Of a DNA stretch of 64,000 nt, positions 8,112-17,462 are shown piece by piece. The stretch is from Xenophilus sp. L33. Its GTDB lineage: Bacteria > Pseudomonadota > Gammaproteobacteria > Burkholderiales > Burkholderiaceae_C. How positions within the stretch are numbered: the stretch's first letter is position 1; every line of letters starts with the position of its first letter. A program made the translations under genes and the position numbers. The DNA is taken from NCBI RefSeq assembly GCF_009765735.1, contig NZ_LMUW01000170.1:20997-84996 (forward strand), written 5' to 3'. The notes beneath the pieces were generated by a model that saw nothing but the letters and a program-made list of their open reading frames with translations, had not been told where the DNA came from and did not search any database.

Positions 8112-8781
8112 CAGCGCCAGGCCCCCGCACCATCGCTTCGCCCACCAGGGTGCCCGATTGCGGGTTCTGCCCGGTGATCAGGCGGCCGTCGACCACCAGC
8201 TTGGGCGTCCACGGGTCGGACGACTCATAGAGGCCGCCTTCCGCGCGCAGCGCGCCTTCGAGGTCGAACGGAACGTCGGCGCGGGCGTAGCCGTCTTCTT
8301 CCGCCGTCGAGAAGCCCGCGACCTTGCGGCCGCTCACCAATGGCGTGCCATCGCCGAGCTTGACGCCGAGCAGCGCCGACGGGCCGTGGCAGACCGCGGC
8401 GACGATCTTCCCGGCATCCCAGGCGCGCCGCACCACTTCTTGCACTTGCGGGTTGCCGGTGATGTCGACCATCGGGCCGAGGCCACCCGGAAAGAAGACG
8501 GCGTCGTAGTCGCGCACATCGACCTCGGACAGCTTCCGGCTGTGTGCCATACGGCGGTACGAGGCGCTCGCCAGGAACGCGGCCTGCACCGGATCGTCAC
8601 GGTCGAAGCCGTCTTCGGGCGGCTTCCCGCCCAGCGGCGACGCGTATTCGACCGCGATGCCGGCCTTGTCGAGCGCCTCGAAGGGATGCGCGATCTCCGG
8701 GAAGAAGAATCCGGTGGCCCGATGGTGCGGGCCGATGAGTGCTGCGTTTGTCACAACGAACAGGACATGCTTGACGTTCAT
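8062..8781 (-). CDS. DJ-1/PfpI-family protein (glutamine-amidotransferase-like)
   Basis: This 239-residue protein has the DJ-1/PfpI fold. The nucleophile elbow is AAVCHGPSALL (C131, H132), and FFPGGLGPM is the upstream strand-loop. The ATG at 8781 has a strong AAGGAGAG site. Length and motifs resemble Hsp31-like or isonitrile-hydratase/glyoxalase-III-like members; the reaction cannot be decided. It is divergent from a LysR gene that probably controls it, and its 3' end overlaps the aminotransferase gene by 50 bp. Confidence 0.88.
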   Translation of the reverse strand: MNVKHVLFVVTNAALIGPHHRATGFFFPEIAHPFEALDKAGIAVEYASPLGGKPPEDGFDRDDPVQAAFLASASYRRMAHSRKLSEVDVRDYDAVFFPGGLGPMVDITGNPQVQEVVRRAWDAGKIVAAVCHGPSALLGVKLGDGTPLVSGRKVAGFSTAEEDGYARADVPFDLEGALRAEGGLYESSDPWTPKLVVDGRLITGQNPQSGTLVGEAMVRGPGAVTRGQELPQLNSPPDH

Positions 8782-8905
8782 GATGCTCTCCTTGGTTTCG
8801 TGAAGCCCGGCGGTTCCGGGTGAAACGAAGATTAAAGAGGGCCGGTGCAAGTCGGTAGATGCGCCGAGCTTGACCGATTGGCTCACGTCATTTGACAATT
8901 CCAAC

Positions 8906-9808
8906 ATGGGCACGCAGCAAGCATCGATCCTCGACGAACTGCGCGCGATGGCGGTGTTCGCCACGGTCGTGCGCAGCGGCAGCTTCGCAGCCGCTGCGCG
9001 CGCGCTCGGCCTGACCCGTGCCGTGGTGAGCCACCACGTGCGAGGCCTCGAAGCCAAGCTCGGCATGCCGCTGGCGCAGCGCAGCACCCGCAACTTCAGC
9101 CTGACGCCGGCCGGCGAGGCATTCCGGGTGCATTGCGAGCGCCTGCTCGACGAGGCGCAGGACGGCATCCGCGGCATGGAATTGCTGCGCGCGGAGCCGC
9201 GCGGGGAAGTGCGCATCACCTGCTCGCATCACTTCGGCAACAAGCGCATCCTTCCTGCGCTGCTCGCCTTCCGTCGCCGCTATCCGGCGATTCGACTCCA
9301 CATCGCGATGAACGATGCGAACGTCGACCTGGTGCGGCAGGGCATCGAACTGGCCGTGCGGGCGGGGCCGCTGGCGGATTCGGATCTGGTGGCTCGGCGT
9401 CTGGTGAGCGAGCCGACGATGCTGTGCGCGGCACCCGCCTACCTGCGCCGCCATGGCTCGCCGGCAACGCTCGAAGCGTTGCAGCAGCACCGCTGGGTGA
9501 TCTATCCGCCGACGCAGCGGTCGATGGCGGCAAGGCACGACGGCCACGCGGTCGACATCGCGATCCACGGCGACGTCGTCACCGACAGCGCGGCCTCGCG
9601 CCTGGCCTTCGTGCTGGCCGGGGAAGGCATCGCGCGCCTTCCTGCCTACGACGCCTCAGCGCCGCTGGGCTCCGGGGAACTGGTGCGGCTGCTGCCGACC
9701 CTGGAGACGGCGCCGCTGGAGATCTACCTGGTGCACGGCAAACGCATCGGGCCGAGCGCGCGGCTGATGCGCGACTTCCTGCTTGGGTTGGGAGAGCGGG
9801 GAGGTTGA
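8906..9808 (+). CDS. LysR-family regulator
   Basis: The ATG at 8906 gives about 300 residues with an N-terminal winged helix (MAVFATVVRSGSFAAAARALGLTRAVVSHHVRGLE) and a LysR substrate-binding domain. An in-frame TTG at 8870 would add 12 residues. The close CrgA/AaeR-type subgroup is suggested by the RSTRNFSLTPAGEAF linker. It is divergent from the DJ-1/PfpI gene across 124 bp, the usual arrangement for control of the neighbour. Confidence 0.9.
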   Translation: MGTQQASILDELRAMAVFATVVRSGSFAAAARALGLTRAVVSHHVRGLEAKLGMPLAQRSTRNFSLTPAGEAFRVHCERLLDEAQDGIRGMELLRAEPRGEVRITCSHHFGNKRILPALLAFRRRYPAIRLHIAMNDANVDLVRQGIELAVRAGPLADSDLVARRLVSEPTMLCAAPAYLRRHGSPATLEALQQHRWVIYPPTQRSMAARHDGHAVDIAIHGDVVTDSAASRLAFVLAGEGIARLPAYDASAPLGSGELVRLLPTLETAPLEIYLVHGKRIGPSARLMRDFLLGLGERGG

Positions 9809-10013
9809 GCGGTACCGCCTCCGTCTCGCGACCCCGAGCCTTCCCTTGACCGTTCCACGAACCGTGCCTGGCCGCGCATTCTTCCTTGCCCACCACCAGC
9901 CGGCATCGTGAGGAGCGATGGATCACCTCCGGCGAACTCCGGATCCTGATTTCCAGTTTCCCGATCCGGAGGCATCGCGGTTAAATTCCGGTCACCCCCC
10001 GACGAAGGACGCC

Positions 10014-11555
10014 ATGTCCGACCCGCTGGTCTTTGGACATTTCGAGATGCTGCTGGAGCAGCGCCGCTTGCTGGAGCATGGCTCGCCGGTGACCCTCGGC
10101 GCGCGCGCCTTCGACCTCCTGGCGGCGCTGGTGCAGCACCGCGACCGGGTCGTGTCCAAGGACGAGCTGCTGCGCCTGGTCTGGCGCGACGCGGCGGTGG
10201 AAGAGAACAACCTCAGCGTGCAGGTGTCGACCTTGCGCAAGGTGCTGGGCACGGATGCGCTGCGCACCGTCTCGGGTCAGGGCTACCGTTTCGCGCTACC
10301 GGTGTCGCCGGCCGCGGGCGTGGCCGCCGCCGACAGCATGGTGCTGGGCCTGCCCGACAAGCCGTCGATCGCCGTGCTGCCTTTCGTCAACGCCGGCGGT
10401 GCGACCGAGGATGCAGCCCTGATCGACGGCATCGGCGGCGAACTGAACGACGCGCTGTCCCGCGTGCGATCGATCTTCGTCATCTCGCGCCGGAGCGTGC
10501 AGGCCTACCAGGGTGGTGCGATCGACCCGCGCACGGTCGCACGCGAGCTCGGCGTGCGCTACGTGCTCGAAGGCAGCGTGCGTCGCTCGGCCGGGCAGGT
10601 GCGCATCGCCGCGGCGCTGATCGATGCGTTGAGCGGCCAGCAGATCTGGAGCGAGCGCTACGACCGCGGCCTCGACGACCTCTTCGCGCTGCAGGACGAA
10701 ACGGCTCGCGCCATCGTGATCGCCATGGCGCCCCACATCGAACGCTCGGAGATCGATCGCGCGCGCGGGCCGCGGCCGCCGAGGGACAGCGCCTACGCCC
10801 TGGCGCAGCGCGCCTGGGCGCAGTCCCGCGAGGGCCTGTCGCGTTCGAACCGCGGCGCGCGCGACGCCGCGGTCGCACTGGCGCGAGAAGCGCTGGCGAT
10901 CGATCCGCGTTGCAGCGCGGCGCACAACGCCATCGTCGATGCGCTCTCGTGGCACCTCTACTTCGACACCGCGACGCCGTCGGCCTTGCCCGATGCGCTC
11001 GATGCGGCCGGGCAGGCGCTGGCCATCGACAGCACCGACGCGCTGGCCTGGCGCGGCCGGGGCTGGCTGATGTTCATCAGCGGCAAGCTGGCCGAGGCGA
11101 CGACGGACTTCCGGCGCTCGCTCGATCTCAATCCGAACGATGCCCTCGCGCTGGCCCGCCTGGGCGTGTGCGAGGCCGTCGGCGGCGATCCGGCCGGTGG
11201 GCTGGCGCAATGCCTGCAGGCCTTGCGGCTGAGCCCCCGCGACCCGGCACGCTTCCATCTGCTGGACAACCTGATCTGGGCCCAGTTCGCTGCCAAGGCC
11301 TACGAAGACGCCATCGACACCGCGCGGCAGTCGCTGCGCGAAGCCGACTTCGCGGGCACGCGCTTCTGTCTCGTCCTGTGCCTGGTCGGTGCGGGCGACA
11401 TGGCGCGGGCCGCCGCCGAACTGCGGGAGTTGAAGCGGCAGCAGCCCGACATGGTGGCGGCCCGCCTGAACGGCACGCGGCTGGCCAGCGACCCCGAAGT
11501 GCGGGAGCGCATGACCCGCTTCCTCGCCACGGCCAACGCCCAGGCGATCCATTGA
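10014..11555 (+). CDS. CadC-like winged-helix regulator with TolB-like and TPR regions
   Basis: This 513-residue protein starts at the ATG with GAAGGAC upstream. Residues 1-95 form an OmpR/CadC-type winged helix (ARAFDLLAALVQHRDRVVSKDELLRLVW...GQGYRFAL). Residues about 110-250 match the TolB-like N-terminal region often linked to adenylate cyclases and CadC regulators (PSIAVLPFVN, VLEGSVRR, IWSERYDRGLDDLFALQDE). The remainder holds several TPR-like helical pairs. No transmembrane helix separates the domains, unlike classic CadC. It probably activates the following secreted-protein gene or unlinked targets. Confidence 0.85.
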   Translation: MSDPLVFGHFEMLLEQRRLLEHGSPVTLGARAFDLLAALVQHRDRVVSKDELLRLVWRDAAVEENNLSVQVSTLRKVLGTDALRTVSGQGYRFALPVSPAAGVAAADSMVLGLPDKPSIAVLPFVNAGGATEDAALIDGIGGELNDALSRVRSIFVISRRSVQAYQGGAIDPRTVARELGVRYVLEGSVRRSAGQVRIAAALIDALSGQQIWSERYDRGLDDLFALQDETARAIVIAMAPHIERSEIDRARGPRPPRDSAYALAQRAWAQSREGLSRSNRGARDAAVALAREALAIDPRCSAAHNAIVDALSWHLYFDTATPSALPDALDAAGQALAIDSTDALAWRGRGWLMFISGKLAEATTDFRRSLDLNPNDALALARLGVCEAVGGDPAGGLAQCLQALRLSPRDPARFHLLDNLIWAQFAAKAYEDAIDTARQSLREADFAGTRFCLVLCLVGAGDMARAAAELRELKRQQPDMVAARLNGTRLASDPEVRERMTRFLATANAQAIH

Positions 11556-11575
11556 CCACATCGACCCGCCCACGC

Positions 11576-12091
11576 ATGCATCCCACCGACAGCCTTCCGC
11601 GTCTTCTCCGCTTCAGGTTGCTGATCGCCTCGATCGCCCTGAGCGTGCTGGTGCCCGTGGCGCAGGCCTCGACGCCTGCGGACGCCGCGCTGGAGGCCCT
11701 CCTGCAGAAGGCACTGGCCCGGTCGATGGATCCGGCCAAGGCGGTCCGAGCCTATGTGAGCGCAGGCGTCGTGGAGAAGAAGCCGAACACCCGCATCGAC
11801 TACACCGACTACTACGTGGTCGACAGGCCCGCCAGATTCCTCGGCCACGATCTCCAGATGATCGAGCAGGAATACAGGGCCGCCTACGTGGGCTGCTGCG
11901 TGAGTCCGGGAATGGGCATCACCGTTCGACTCGACGGCAGCGCCGACGACCTGCGGGCGTTCGCCGCGCGAAACAAGTGCCGCGTCAAGGACGACACCGC
12001 CGATTTCGACGAGGTGATGAAGTCCCTGAAGCGGAAACCGAAGCCAGGGCGGTACGCAACGGTCAGTTGCCGCGAACGCGACCGTGAATGA
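11576..12091 (+). CDS. Secreted protein of unknown function
   Basis: This 171-residue protein starts 20 bp after the TPR regulator. It has a basic N-terminus, a hydrophobic core (LLIASIALSVLVPVAQA) and a probable signal-peptidase site near residue 32. The mature part is charged, with a Cys pair (VGCCVSPG) and two further Cys residues that could form disulfides. I recognise no domain. It is likely cotranscribed with the regulator. Confidence 0.7.
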   Translation: MHPTDSLPRLLRFRLLIASIALSVLVPVAQASTPADAALEALLQKALARSMDPAKAVRAYVSAGVVEKKPNTRIDYTDYYVVDRPARFLGHDLQMIEQEYRAAYVGCCVSPGMGITVRLDGSADDLRAFAARNKCRVKDDTADFDEVMKSLKRKPKPGRYATVSCRERDRE

Positions 12092-12127
12092 AGGATGAGT
12101 CGAACGCCGCAGCCGCAGCCGCAGGGC

Positions 12128-13144
12128 TTACCCGTTGCGAAAGAGGAAGCTGTAGGCGTTCAGGGCCGGCACGCCGCCCAGGTGCGCATACAGGACCTTC
12201 GAGCCCGCCGGGAATTCACCGAGCCTCACCCTCTCGATCATTCCGTGCAGCGACTTGCCCTCGTACACCGGGTCGGTGAGCATGCCTTCCAGGCGGGCGC
12301 CCAGGCGGATCGCCTCCAGCGTTCCCTCGTTCGGCAAGCCGTATTCCGGGCCGCCGAAGCGTGTGTCGAGCACCACGTCGTCTTCGCGGATCGCGCGGTC
12401 GAGACCGACCAAGTCGCCCGTCTGTCTTGCGATGCGCAGGATCTGGTCGAAGGTCTGCCGGGGCTTGGCCGATGCGTCGATGCCGATCACGCGGTCGGCC
12501 CGGCCGTCGGCCGCAAATCCCACCACCATCCCCGCCTGCGTGCTGCCGGTGACGGAACAGGTGACGATGTAGTCGAAGCGGATGCCGAGTTCGGCTTCCT
12601 GCTGGCGCACCTCTTCGGCGAAGCCGACGAAGCCGAGGCCGCCCTTGGGATGCTCCGAACAGCCGGCGGGAATCGGGAAGGGCTTGCCGCCGGCCCGGCG
12701 CACGCTGTCCATCGCGTCTTCCCAGCTCTTGCGGATGCCGATGTCGAAGCCCGCGGCGTCCAGTCGAACGTCGGCGCCCAGGATTCGCGACATCTCGATG
12801 TTGCCGACGCGGTCGTACACCGCGTCCGAATAGTTGACCCAGTTCTCCTGCACCAGCACGCACTTCATGCCGAGATGGGCGGCCACCGCCGCGACCTGTC
12901 GCGTCTGGTTCGACTGGATGCCGCCGATCGACACCAGCGTGTCGTAGCCGCCCTCGATGGCCTCGGGGATCAGGTACTCGAGCTTGCGCGTCTTGTTGCC
13001 GCCGAAGGCCAGGCCGCTGTTGCAGTCCTCGCGCTTGGCATAGAGATCGACCTTGCTGCCCAGATGCGCGCTGAGCCGGCGCAAGGGCTGGACCGGCGTG
13101 GGCCCGAAGGTGAGGGGATAGCGGGCGAATTGCTGCAGGTTCAC
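12128..13144 (-). CDS. acdS: 1-aminocyclopropane-1-carboxylate (ACC) deaminase
   Basis: This 338-residue PLP enzyme matches AcdS in length and motifs: GNKTRK with the PLP lysine, GIQSNQTRQVAAVAA, and the residues that separate true ACC deaminases from D-cysteine desulfhydrases, E295 (YEGKS) and L322 (AHLGG). It cleaves the plant ethylene precursor ACC to 2-oxobutyrate and ammonia in the cytoplasm. The GTG start at 13144 has AAGGAG upstream. It is divergent from acdR, the usual plant-growth-promoting arrangement. Confidence 0.97.
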   Translation of the reverse strand: MNLQQFARYPLTFGPTPVQPLRRLSAHLGSKVDLYAKREDCNSGLAFGGNKTRKLEYLIPEAIEGGYDTLVSIGGIQSNQTRQVAAVAAHLGMKCVLVQENWVNYSDAVYDRVGNIEMSRILGADVRLDAAGFDIGIRKSWEDAMDSVRRAGGKPFPIPAGCSEHPKGGLGFVGFAEEVRQQEAELGIRFDYIVTCSVTGSTQAGMVVGFAADGRADRVIGIDASAKPRQTFDQILRIARQTGDLVGLDRAIREDDVVLDTRFGGPEYGLPNEGTLEAIRLGARLEGMLTDPVYEGKSLHGMIERVRLGEFPAGSKVLYAHLGGVPALNAYSFLFRNG

Positions 13145-13281
13145 GAGACGACTCCTTGGTCAAGACATGCATGGAATCGTAGAAAGTAACGCTTGTTCTG
13201 TGGTTGCAAAATCAGGGCGATTTGCGAAACTCCAAACCTTCAATATTCGATTTGACGAAGATTCGTTCTGCAGGATTGCCG

Positions 13282-13773
13282 ATGGCCACAACAAGATTGC
13301 GTGACAAGAATGAGCTCGATCGCACAGATCGTGCGATCCTCCGCGCGCTGCAGCGCGATGCCTCGGTGTCGAACGTGGCGCTCGCCGCGAAGGCCAACCT
13401 GAGCGCACCGGCGTGCCTGCGTCGGGTCGAACGCCTCAAGTCGCTGGGCTTGATCAGGAAGGTCGTCGCGCTGCTCGATCCGAAGGCCTTGGACTTCGGA
13501 ACCATGGTCATGATCGGCGTGGTGCTCGACCGCTCCACGCCCGAATCGTTTGCGAACTTCGAGAAGGCGGTGCAGAAGGTGTCGGGCTGCCTGGAGTGTC
13601 ACGTCGTCACGGGCGAGTTCGACTACTTCATGCTCGTGCGCACGCGCGACAACGACAGCTACAACCGGCTGCACGCCGAGCAATTGCTGTATCTGCCCGG
13701 CGTGCGGCAGATCCGGACCTTCATGGTCCTCAAGCAGGTGATGTCGACGACGCAGCTGCCGTTGCCGGCGTGA
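13282..13773 (+). CDS. acdR: Lrp/AsnC-family regulator of acdS
   Basis: The ATG at 13282 gives 163 residues with an AsnC-type helix-turn-helix (LDRTDRAILRALQRDASVSNVALAAKANLSAPACLRRVERL) and a RAM/Lrp C-terminal domain (GCLECHVVTGEFDYFMLVRTRD). An in-frame TTG at 13204 would add 26 residues. Position divergent from acdS is typical of AcdR, which activates ACC deaminase in response to ACC and AcdB in other bacteria; here that role is inferred from synteny. Confidence 0.92.
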   Translation: MATTRLRDKNELDRTDRAILRALQRDASVSNVALAAKANLSAPACLRRVERLKSLGLIRKVVALLDPKALDFGTMVMIGVVLDRSTPESFANFEKAVQKVSGCLECHVVTGEFDYFMLVRTRDNDSYNRLHAEQLLYLPGVRQIRTFMVLKQVMSTTQLPLPA

Positions 13774-13788
13774 GAAGGAAGCGCCCCA

Positions 13789-15615
13789 TCATCCGCGGCG
13801 CACAGGCAGCAAGTCCGCGATCGCGGCCGGCACTTCCAGCTCCAGGTCCAGCAGCATCTGCGCCATCCCCTTGCCCAGCGGATCCATGCGCATGGAAGAA
13901 GGGCCGCCACCATCAAGCGCGTCGTGCATTGCCAGGTTCATCGAGGCGGTGCCCGGCAGGTGGAAGCGTTCGATGCGGCCGTGCACCAGCGTCGAGAAAT
14001 ACGCGCCCACCACCGGCTCGGTGAGGCGCGCCCACAGCAGCGGCAGCCATTCCGGCCGGCGCGGGATCACGCCGATGTTCGACAGGTTGCCCTTGTCGCC
14101 GCTGCGCGCATAGGCCAGGTCGATCAGCCGCACCTTGCGCGTCGGTCCGTCGACTTCCCGCCAGGCCGCCGGCTCGACGCCCGCGGGTGCCTCGCCGTCG
14201 CCGTCCGCGCGTTCGATGGCGACCGTGCTGCGCGCGCCGTCGACGTCGATCGCCACTTCCAGCGCGGTCTTGTCCAGCAGGAACGAGAACGGCTTGATCA
14301 GCGGCGACACGCCCGGCCGGCCGCCGCCCGGGCCGGTCGTGCCCGGCGACCACGAGGTGCCCGAAGGCGCGATCTCGCGCGCGAAGATCTCGAGCGCTGC
14401 TTTCTGCGGATGGTTGGCGATCACGCGCATGAGCACGTCGCGCGCCTGCCGGGGGCGGGCATGTTCGCCGTAGAGGGTCTCGACGCCGAGCACCTCGATG
14501 CAGGTGGACGTGAAGGGCGCGAGGCCCTGTTGCGCCAGGATCTCGCCGACGCGCTCGATGATCGCCTCGGCCGTGCGGCGCGCCTTGCGGGCGGCGTCGA
14601 TGCCGATGATGACCATGCTGCCCGCGCAACGGAAGCCGTCGAGTTGCGTCGCCGAGACCTTGTAGAAGGGCGTGGGCGCGCGTCCCCGGGCGGGGCTCAC
14701 CCGGACACGGTCGTCGCCCTGCTGCTCGATGCGCACCTCGCGGAAGTCGCAGCTCACGTCGGGCAGCAGGTAGGCGCCGGGATCGCCGATTTCGTAGAGC
14801 ATCTGCTCCGCGACGTTGGCCCGGATCACCTTGCCGCCGGTGCCTTCGGGCTTGGTGACCACGAAGCTGCCGTCCGCGTGGCATTCGATGATGGGGTAGC
14901 CCATGTGGGCCCAGTCGGGGATGTCTTCCCAGTCGGTGTGCAGGCCGCCGGTGGCCTGGCAGCCGCATTCGATGATGTGGCCGGCCAGGCTGCCGGAGGC
15001 GAGCAGGTCGTGGTCGGTAGGCTTCCAGCCGAACTCGTGCATCAGCGGGCCGAGCGTCACGGCGCTGTCGACGCAGCGCCCGGTGATGACCACTTCGGCG
15101 CCGGCGGCCAGCGCGGCCGCGATCGGCGTGGCGCCCAGATAGGCGTTCGAGCTCAGCACCTTCTCGGGCAGCGGCTCGTGGGTGAACATGTCGCGCACCC
15201 CGCGCTCGCGCAGTGCCGGCATCAGCGCGCTCACGTCGTCGCCCTCGACGACGGCGATGCACAGCGAGACGCCCTCGGCTTCGGCCAGCGCACGCAGCGC
15301 GGCCGCGCAGCCGTGCGGGTTGATGCCGCCGGCATTGCTCACCACCTTGATGCCCTGGCGCTTGACCTCGGCCAGGACCGACTTCATGGCGATGTCGACG
15401 AAGTCGGTGGCGTAGCCCAGCTGCGGTTTCTTGATGCGCGCGGAGACGAGGATCGACATCGTGGTCTCGGCCAGGTAGTCGAAGACCAGGTAGTCGAGCC
15501 GGCCCAGCTTCACCAGCTGCGGCGCAGCGACCATGCTGTCGCCCCAGAAGCCCGAGGCACCGCCGATGCGGACCACCTTGCCGGTCGGGGAGCTTGCGTT
15601 CGGATCTTGGGTCAT
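13789..15615 (-). CDS. atuA: AtuA-family acyclic terpene utilisation protein (DUF1446)
   Basis: This 608-residue protein begins VVRIGGASGFWGDSMVAAPQL and continues with the long AtuA (DUF1446) domain to about residue 450. It ends with a roughly 110-residue domain (VRLIDLAYARSGDKGNLSNIG) that in other organisms is separate or fused to AtuA. AtuA is needed for citronellol/geraniol catabolism in Pseudomonas, with unclear chemistry. It is divergent from atuC and atuF, which supports the assignment. The ATG at 15615 was chosen because the homologous region begins about ten residues later. Confidence 0.88.
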   Translation of the reverse strand: MTQDPNASSPTGKVVRIGGASGFWGDSMVAAPQLVKLGRLDYLVFDYLAETTMSILVSARIKKPQLGYATDFVDIAMKSVLAEVKRQGIKVVSNAGGINPHGCAAALRALAEAEGVSLCIAVVEGDDVSALMPALRERGVRDMFTHEPLPEKVLSSNAYLGATPIAAALAAGAEVVITGRCVDSAVTLGPLMHEFGWKPTDHDLLASGSLAGHIIECGCQATGGLHTDWEDIPDWAHMGYPIIECHADGSFVVTKPEGTGGKVIRANVAEQMLYEIGDPGAYLLPDVSCDFREVRIEQQGDDRVRVSPARGRAPTPFYKVSATQLDGFRCAGSMVIIGIDAARKARRTAEAIIERVGEILAQQGLAPFTSTCIEVLGVETLYGEHARPRQARDVLMRVIANHPQKAALEIFAREIAPSGTSWSPGTTGPGGGRPGVSPLIKPFSFLLDKTALEVAIDVDGARSTVAIERADGDGEAPAGVEPAAWREVDGPTRKVRLIDLAYARSGDKGNLSNIGVIPRRPEWLPLLWARLTEPVVGAYFSTLVHGRIERFHLPGTASMNLAMHDALDGGGPSSMRMDPLGKGMAQMLLDLELEVPAAIADLLPVRRG

Positions 15616-15682
15616 GGCTTCTTGGCGGGTGTTGCAGGTGAGAAGTGGACCGAGCCACCATAGCGAACCCTCTGGCGCGAGG

Positions 15683-15721
15683 CTTGCGCCCATTGGCTGA
15701 TCGGCAGCGACTACGCGCAAG
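15683..15721. promoter_or_regulatory. Inverted repeat between atuA and atuC
   Basis: CTTGCGC (15683-15689) and GCGCAAG (15715-15721) are perfect arms 25 bp apart in the 173-bp divergent region. It could be a shared operator. No regulator gene is adjacent, so this is tentative. Confidence 0.35.
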
Positions 15722-15788
15722 ACCTTGCCGAAGGCAACCCCTAAGCTGCATGCATCACTCCGCGCCCGCCGGCGCTCAGGCATCCAGC

Positions 15789-17408
15789 ATGGCAATCATC
15801 GAGTCGACCGTCTCTCCCGGCAGCGAGGCCTTCGAGGCCAACCGGACCGGCATGCTCGCGCTGATCGAGCGCGTCAGGACCTATGAACGGCGCAGCATCG
15901 CCACCTCGGCCAGGTCGCGCGAGCGCTTCGAGAAGCGCGGCCAGCTGCTGCCGCGCGAGCGCCTGTCGCTGCTGCTCGATCCTGGCACCGCCTTCCTCGA
16001 GATCGGCTCGCTCGCCGGACTCGGCCTGGACAACCCCGACCTCGAACAGAGCGTGCCGGGCGGTGGCGTCATCGGCGGCATCGGCTGGGTGTCGGGCGTG
16101 CGGGTGATGATCAACGCTTCGGATTCCGGCATCGACGCCGGCGCGCTGCAGCCCATGGGCATCCCGAAGCAGCTGCGCATGCAGGAGCTCGCGCTCGAGA
16201 ACAAGCTGCCCTACGTGCAACTGGTCGAAAGTGCGGGCGCCAACCTCATGACCTACAAGGTCGAGGAATTCATCACCGGCGGCAACCTCTTTCGCAACAT
16301 CGCGCGCATCTCGGCGGCCGGCCTGCCGGTGGTGACGGTGACGCACGGCTCCTCCACGGCGGGCGGTGCCTACCAGACCGGGCTGTCCGACTACATCGTG
16401 ATGGTGCGCGGCCGTTCGCGGGCCTTCCTGGCGGGGCCGCCGCTGCTGAAGGCGGCCACGGGCGAAGTCGCCACCGAAGAGGAACTGGGCGGCGCGCTGA
16501 TGCACACCTCGATCTCGGGCCTGGGCGACTACCTGGCCGAGGACGACCGCGACGCGATCCGCATCGCCCGCGAGATCCTCGCCAACATCGAGTGGAACCG
16601 CGAGCCGGCCGCCGCGCCGCGCAGCTTCAAGCCGCCGCGCTACGACGCCGAGGAACTGCTCGGCATCATGCCGATGGACCCCAAGCGGCCGGTCGACATG
16701 AAGCAGGTCATCGCCCGCATCGCCGACGATTCCGAATTCCTGGAGTTCGGCGAGAACTACGGCCCGGCCACCGTGGTGGGCCACATCAGGATCGAGGGCA
16801 TGGCGCTCGGCGTGGTGACCAACAACGGCCCGATCGACCCGGCCGGCGCCACCAAAGCGACCCACTTCATCCAGGCCTGCTGCCAGTCGAAGACGCCGAT
16901 CCTCTACCTCAACAACACGACCGGCTTCATGGTCGGCCGCGACCATGAAGAGGCCGGGATCATCAAGCACGGCTCCAAGATGATCCAGGCGGTGAGCAAC
17001 GCCACGGTGCCGCAGATCACCCTCTACTGCGGCGCCTCCTTCGGCGCCGGCAACTACGGCATGTGCGGGCGCGGCTTCCACCCGCGCTTCTGCTTCTCGT
17101 GGCCGAACGCCAAGACGGCGGTGATGGGTGGCGAGCAGGCCGCGCGCACCATGTCGATCGTCACCGAGGCCGCCATGAGGCGAAAGGGCGGCGAGGTCGA
17201 CCAGGCCAAGCTGGACGCGATGGAAAAGCGCATCGTCGACCACTTCGACAGCCAGATGAGCGTCTTCACCACCAGCGCCCGCCTGCTCGACGACGGCGTG
17301 ATCGACCCGCGCGACACCCGCGAGGTGCTGTCCAAGGTTCTCTCGATCTGCCGCGACGCCGACGCCCGGGAGCCGCAGAAGATGCAGTTCTCGGTCGCGA
17401 GACCCTGA
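15789..17408 (+). CDS. atuC: Acyl-CoA carboxylase beta subunit, geranyl-CoA carboxylase type
   Basis: This 539-residue carboxyltransferase has both crotonase-like halves (GSSTAGGAY in the first; GASFGAGNYGMCGRGFHPRF in the second). Length equals that of known geranyl-CoA carboxylase beta subunits. The Gly pair at 164-165 (TGGNLF) lies where, by my recollection, methylcrotonyl-CoA carboxylase has a bulky Phe that narrows the pocket, which favours geranyl-CoA or a similar branched long substrate. It transfers CO2 from biotin on AtuF to the acyl-CoA. It is divergent from atuA and 54 bp upstream of atuF. Confidence 0.9.
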   Translation: MAIIESTVSPGSEAFEANRTGMLALIERVRTYERRSIATSARSRERFEKRGQLLPRERLSLLLDPGTAFLEIGSLAGLGLDNPDLEQSVPGGGVIGGIGWVSGVRVMINASDSGIDAGALQPMGIPKQLRMQELALENKLPYVQLVESAGANLMTYKVEEFITGGNLFRNIARISAAGLPVVTVTHGSSTAGGAYQTGLSDYIVMVRGRSRAFLAGPPLLKAATGEVATEEELGGALMHTSISGLGDYLAEDDRDAIRIAREILANIEWNREPAAAPRSFKPPRYDAEELLGIMPMDPKRPVDMKQVIARIADDSEFLEFGENYGPATVVGHIRIEGMALGVVTNNGPIDPAGATKATHFIQACCQSKTPILYLNNTTGFMVGRDHEEAGIIKHGSKMIQAVSNATVPQITLYCGASFGAGNYGMCGRGFHPRFCFSWPNAKTAVMGGEQAARTMSIVTEAAMRRKGGEVDQAKLDAMEKRIVDHFDSQMSVFTTSARLLDDGVIDPRDTREVLSKVLSICRDADAREPQKMQFSVARP

Positions 17409-17462
17409 CGGCGAGCCCACGCCGAGGCCCATCCCCGAACGACGCACGATTCCCATGGACGA

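Noticed and set aside
8870..8905. TTG start for the LysR gene at 8870
   Set aside because: The added 12 residues are outside the usual LysR N-terminus, and the stretch resembles promoter sequence; the ATG at 8906 is preferred.
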